From: Rhodocyclaceae bacterium
GTDB lineage: Bacteria > Pseudomonadota > Gammaproteobacteria > Burkholderiales > Rhodocyclaceae
DNA: 64,000 nucleotides
Reading direction: 5' to 3'
Assembly: GCA_023230455.1 (NCBI GenBank)
Contig: JALNXH010000017.1
Span: forward strand, 19,285 to 83,284
Shown: one piece after another, positions 62,135 through 64,000 of the stretch
Layout: each line of letters begins with the position of its first letter
How positions within the stretch are numbered: position 1 is the stretch's first letter
Notes under the pieces: generated by a model
The model's database searches: none
What the model saw: only the letters and a program-made list of their open reading frames with translations
Told to the model about the DNA's origin: nothing
Position numbers and translations under genes: made by a program

Positions 62135-63865
62135 ATGCGCATTCCTCCGGGGCTTGGCGATTATCGTTCGAATACGGTTGTCCGCTGGGTCAATCACTAC
62201 CGTGGCGCGTTGCTCATCGCAACGCTGACGCTGCTTTATCTGGCGCTATTGGAAGGCCCCGCCAGCGCTTACGGGCGGGGGCTGATGATGGCCCATTTCG
62301 GCTTGTTTCTGCTCTGGCAACCGCTGGTGCGTTCGGAGGTTCGGCTTGCGCCGTTTCATCTGATTGGGCTTTCCCTGGTCACCTTGTTGGCGATCGCCTG
62401 GCTGAACTGGACGCTGGTGGCTTTCTGGCTGATGGTGCTTGCCGGCCTGGTCGGCGGCCGGGTGTTTTTCTACAGCGGTCGCGGCCCGCGAATTTTTTAT
62501 CTGCTTGCCTTGATGTACGTCGTCGCCGCGTTGCTGCTTTGGGCAATACCTTCGGCGGTGCCCGAGGTGGCCTACAGCGCCAACGTGATGGCAGCACTCA
62601 AACGCTACCTCTTTCCCGCGATGTTGTTGGCAATGGCGCTTGCCCTTGCTCCGCTGGGGCGTTCGGAGGACAAAGGCGACGAGGCCATCGATCTGGCCTA
62701 TGCGCTGTTTCTGGTCTTTCTCCTGGTTGGGCTGACGCAAGGCGCGATTGCGTACACGCTGCTGCACAAGGCTGACTACCTTTCCGCATTGTTGACCATG
62801 GTGCTGTCGGTGGCGGCGATACTTATGCTGGTGAGCTGGTTGTGGAATCCACGCGTCGGATTTTCCGGTTTGAGCACCATTGCTTCGCGCTATGCGCTTT
62901 CCATCGGTTTGCCGCTGGAACAATGGCTGCACTCGCTGACCGATCTTTACGAACGTGAATCCGATCCCTTCCGTTTGCTTGAGGATGCGTGCTTGTACAT
63001 GGTGCGAAACCTGCCGTGGGTCAGCGGCGGGATTTGGCGCACCGGCGGGCAGACCGGCATGTTCGGTCTCAGTGATGTGAGGGAAACCGAGTTTCGCCAT
63101 CAAGGGCTGATTCTTGTGCTGTACACCCGGCATGAGCTCTCACCCTCGGTGAAATGGCACTTCGATCTGGTGTCGCAATTGCTGGCGCATTTCTATCGAG
63201 CCAAGGAGAGCGATAGAGAGTTGCGGGAAATGGCCTATATCCAGGCAGTTCACGAAACGGGTGCTCGCCTGACTCACGACGTTAAGAATCTGTTGCAATC
63301 GCTGAACACGCTGGTGTTCGCCGCGCAGCAGGACGGAGACGGCGGCGGAGCCTCCTATCAGGCGTTGCTGCGGCGGCAGTTGCCGGCGATTACCCTGCGC
63401 TTGGAGCAGACGCTGGAGCGCTTGCGCGATCCCGAGTTCGACCATTCGGAGAAAGTGCGGGCGATCGACTGGTGGGTCGAGCTACAGCGCAGCTATCCGG
63501 CCAAGGGAGTCGGTTTCGAGATCGGCGGAACCGCCGACGACGCAAAAATTCCCGCTGCACTGTTTACCCACGCCGCCGAAAATATGTTGCAGAACGCGAT
63601 CGACAAGCGCGCGATCGAGCCTGGTATCGAGGTCACTGCGCGATTGTTGTTCGACGCGGGCGGAGTCACGCTGACGGTCAGCGATTCGGGTTCGCCGGTG
63701 CGCCCCGAAATCGCTGCCGACGTGGGCGAACGGCCGGTATTTTCAGCCAAGGGCTTCGGTATCGGACTTTATCAGCTTGCGCGTAGCGCCGGCTTGCACG
63801 GCTACTTACTTGAGCTGCGCAGCAACCAGCCGGGCAAGGTTGTCTGGGCGCTGGTGGCGAATTGA
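62135..63865 (+). CDS. Membrane-bound histidine kinase
   Basis: 576 residues. About seven hydrophobic segments in the first ~230 residues (for example GALLIATLTLLYLALLEG, LTLLAIAW-type and LLAMALALAPLG). A cytoplasmic GAF-like region (~255-350: LTDLYERESDPFRLLEDACLYMVRNLPWVSGGIW) precedes an H-box HETGARLTHDVKNLLQSLNTLVF. The HATPase domain shows ENMLQNAIDK, VSDSGSPV and KGFGIGLYQLARS. No response regulator is adjacent in the window. It is divergent from the pilin gene and could control it (inference). ATG 62135. Confidence 0.85.
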   Translation: MRIPPGLGDYRSNTVVRWVNHYRGALLIATLTLLYLALLEGPASAYGRGLMMAHFGLFLLWQPLVRSEVRLAPFHLIGLSLVTLLAIAWLNWTLVAFWLMVLAGLVGGRVFFYSGRGPRIFYLLALMYVVAALLLWAIPSAVPEVAYSANVMAALKRYLFPAMLLAMALALAPLGRSEDKGDEAIDLAYALFLVFLLVGLTQGAIAYTLLHKADYLSALLTMVLSVAAILMLVSWLWNPRVGFSGLSTIASRYALSIGLPLEQWLHSLTDLYERESDPFRLLEDACLYMVRNLPWVSGGIWRTGGQTGMFGLSDVRETEFRHQGLILVLYTRHELSPSVKWHFDLVSQLLAHFYRAKESDRELREMAYIQAVHETGARLTHDVKNLLQSLNTLVFAAQQDGDGGGASYQALLRRQLPAITLRLEQTLERLRDPEFDHSEKVRAIDWWVELQRSYPAKGVGFEIGGTADDAKIPAALFTHAAENMLQNAIDKRAIEPGIEVTARLLFDAGGVTLTVSDSGSPVRPEIAADVGERPVFSAKGFGIGLYQLARSAGLHGYLLELRSNQPGKVVWALVAN

Positions 63866-63962
63866 TCTTGGCGCTAAGCTAGTGTAGCGTTCTATTCTTG
63901 ATGGAACTTATACAAATCAGGTGTCTCCAATGCTGTAATTCATCACAGCGAGGAGAGGGCGA

Positions 63963-64000
63963 GTGCGAGTTGCTGCGGAGATTGTGTTGAGCGAGGAAGA
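63963..64000 (+). mobile_element. Start of probable IS630-family transposase
   Basis: GTG 63963 with GAGGAGAGG upstream opens a frame VRVAAEIVLSEEE, which resembles the conserved N-terminus of IS630-type transposases. Only 12 codons are visible. The left inverted repeat cannot be verified; the segment 63866-63962 is AT-richer than the flanks. The assignment rests on this short match. Confidence 0.4.

Overview
The window is GC-rich, densely coded Gram-negative DNA. LptC/LptA/KdsD, HrpA, RpoN-type promoters, a phasin, siroheme nitrite reductase and many c-di-GMP proteins suggest a betaproteobacterium, most plausibly of the Rhodocyclales (inference; no rRNA or other lineage marker is present). 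I see no tRNA, rRNA or CRISPR array.

Layout. 1-9.9 kb: truncated alanine dehydrogenase, a degenerate HD-GYP protein, a DeaD-type helicase, a split chromate transporter whose second half is frameshifted, a PabB-PabC fusion and an Hpt-HD-GYP protein. 9.9-17 kb: fructose-1,6-bisphosphatase, a response regulator-TPR protein coupled to a minimal kinase, an FKBP isomerase, a PAS-GGDEF-EAL protein and a beta-hydroxyacid dehydrogenase. 17-33.5 kb: a nitrate/nitrite assimilation region (DUF4202 protein, NasA, NirBD, NrtABD, NasT), interrupted by a chemoreceptor, an IorAB-type oxidoreductase and an 800-bp AT-richer stretch with a decayed gene. 33.5-43 kb: RND efflux pair, OsmC protein, CbiX, an MFS carrier and two cation/proton antiporters. 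43-46.6 kb: a compact glnS-nucleotidyltransferase-small protein-Cys-rich protein-pyrF run. 46.7-54.5 kb: a heme-c diguanylate cyclase, DUF1857, CrcB, a glycosyltransferase-like protein, HrpA and a MoCF-domain protein. 54.6-64 kb: phasin, lptA-lptC-kdsD, a Kef-type antiporter, a GT-C membrane protein facing a type IV pilin-like gene, a membrane histidine kinase, and the first codons of a probable IS630 transposase.

How the nitrate genes fit together: NrtABD imports nitrate, NasA reduces it to nitrite, NirBD reduces nitrite to ammonium, and CbiX could help make the siroheme NirB needs. The best regulatory signal in the window is here. nrtA and nirB each have a sigma-54 promoter (identical 17-mer), then two hairpins with A1/G4 hexaloops, the pattern bound by ANTAR proteins, and then an intrinsic terminator whose 5' arm overlaps the second hairpin. 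The ANTAR protein NasT is encoded directly upstream of nrtA. nasA also has a sigma-54 promoter but no such leader, and its predicted transcript starts almost at the ATG. A fourth sigma-54 promoter precedes the pilin gene.

The ATG/GTG/TTG starts given here were chosen from overlaps, Shine-Dalgarno matches and family N-termini. Long open frames opposite deaD, hrpA, nasA and nirB are GC-bias shadows and are omitted.
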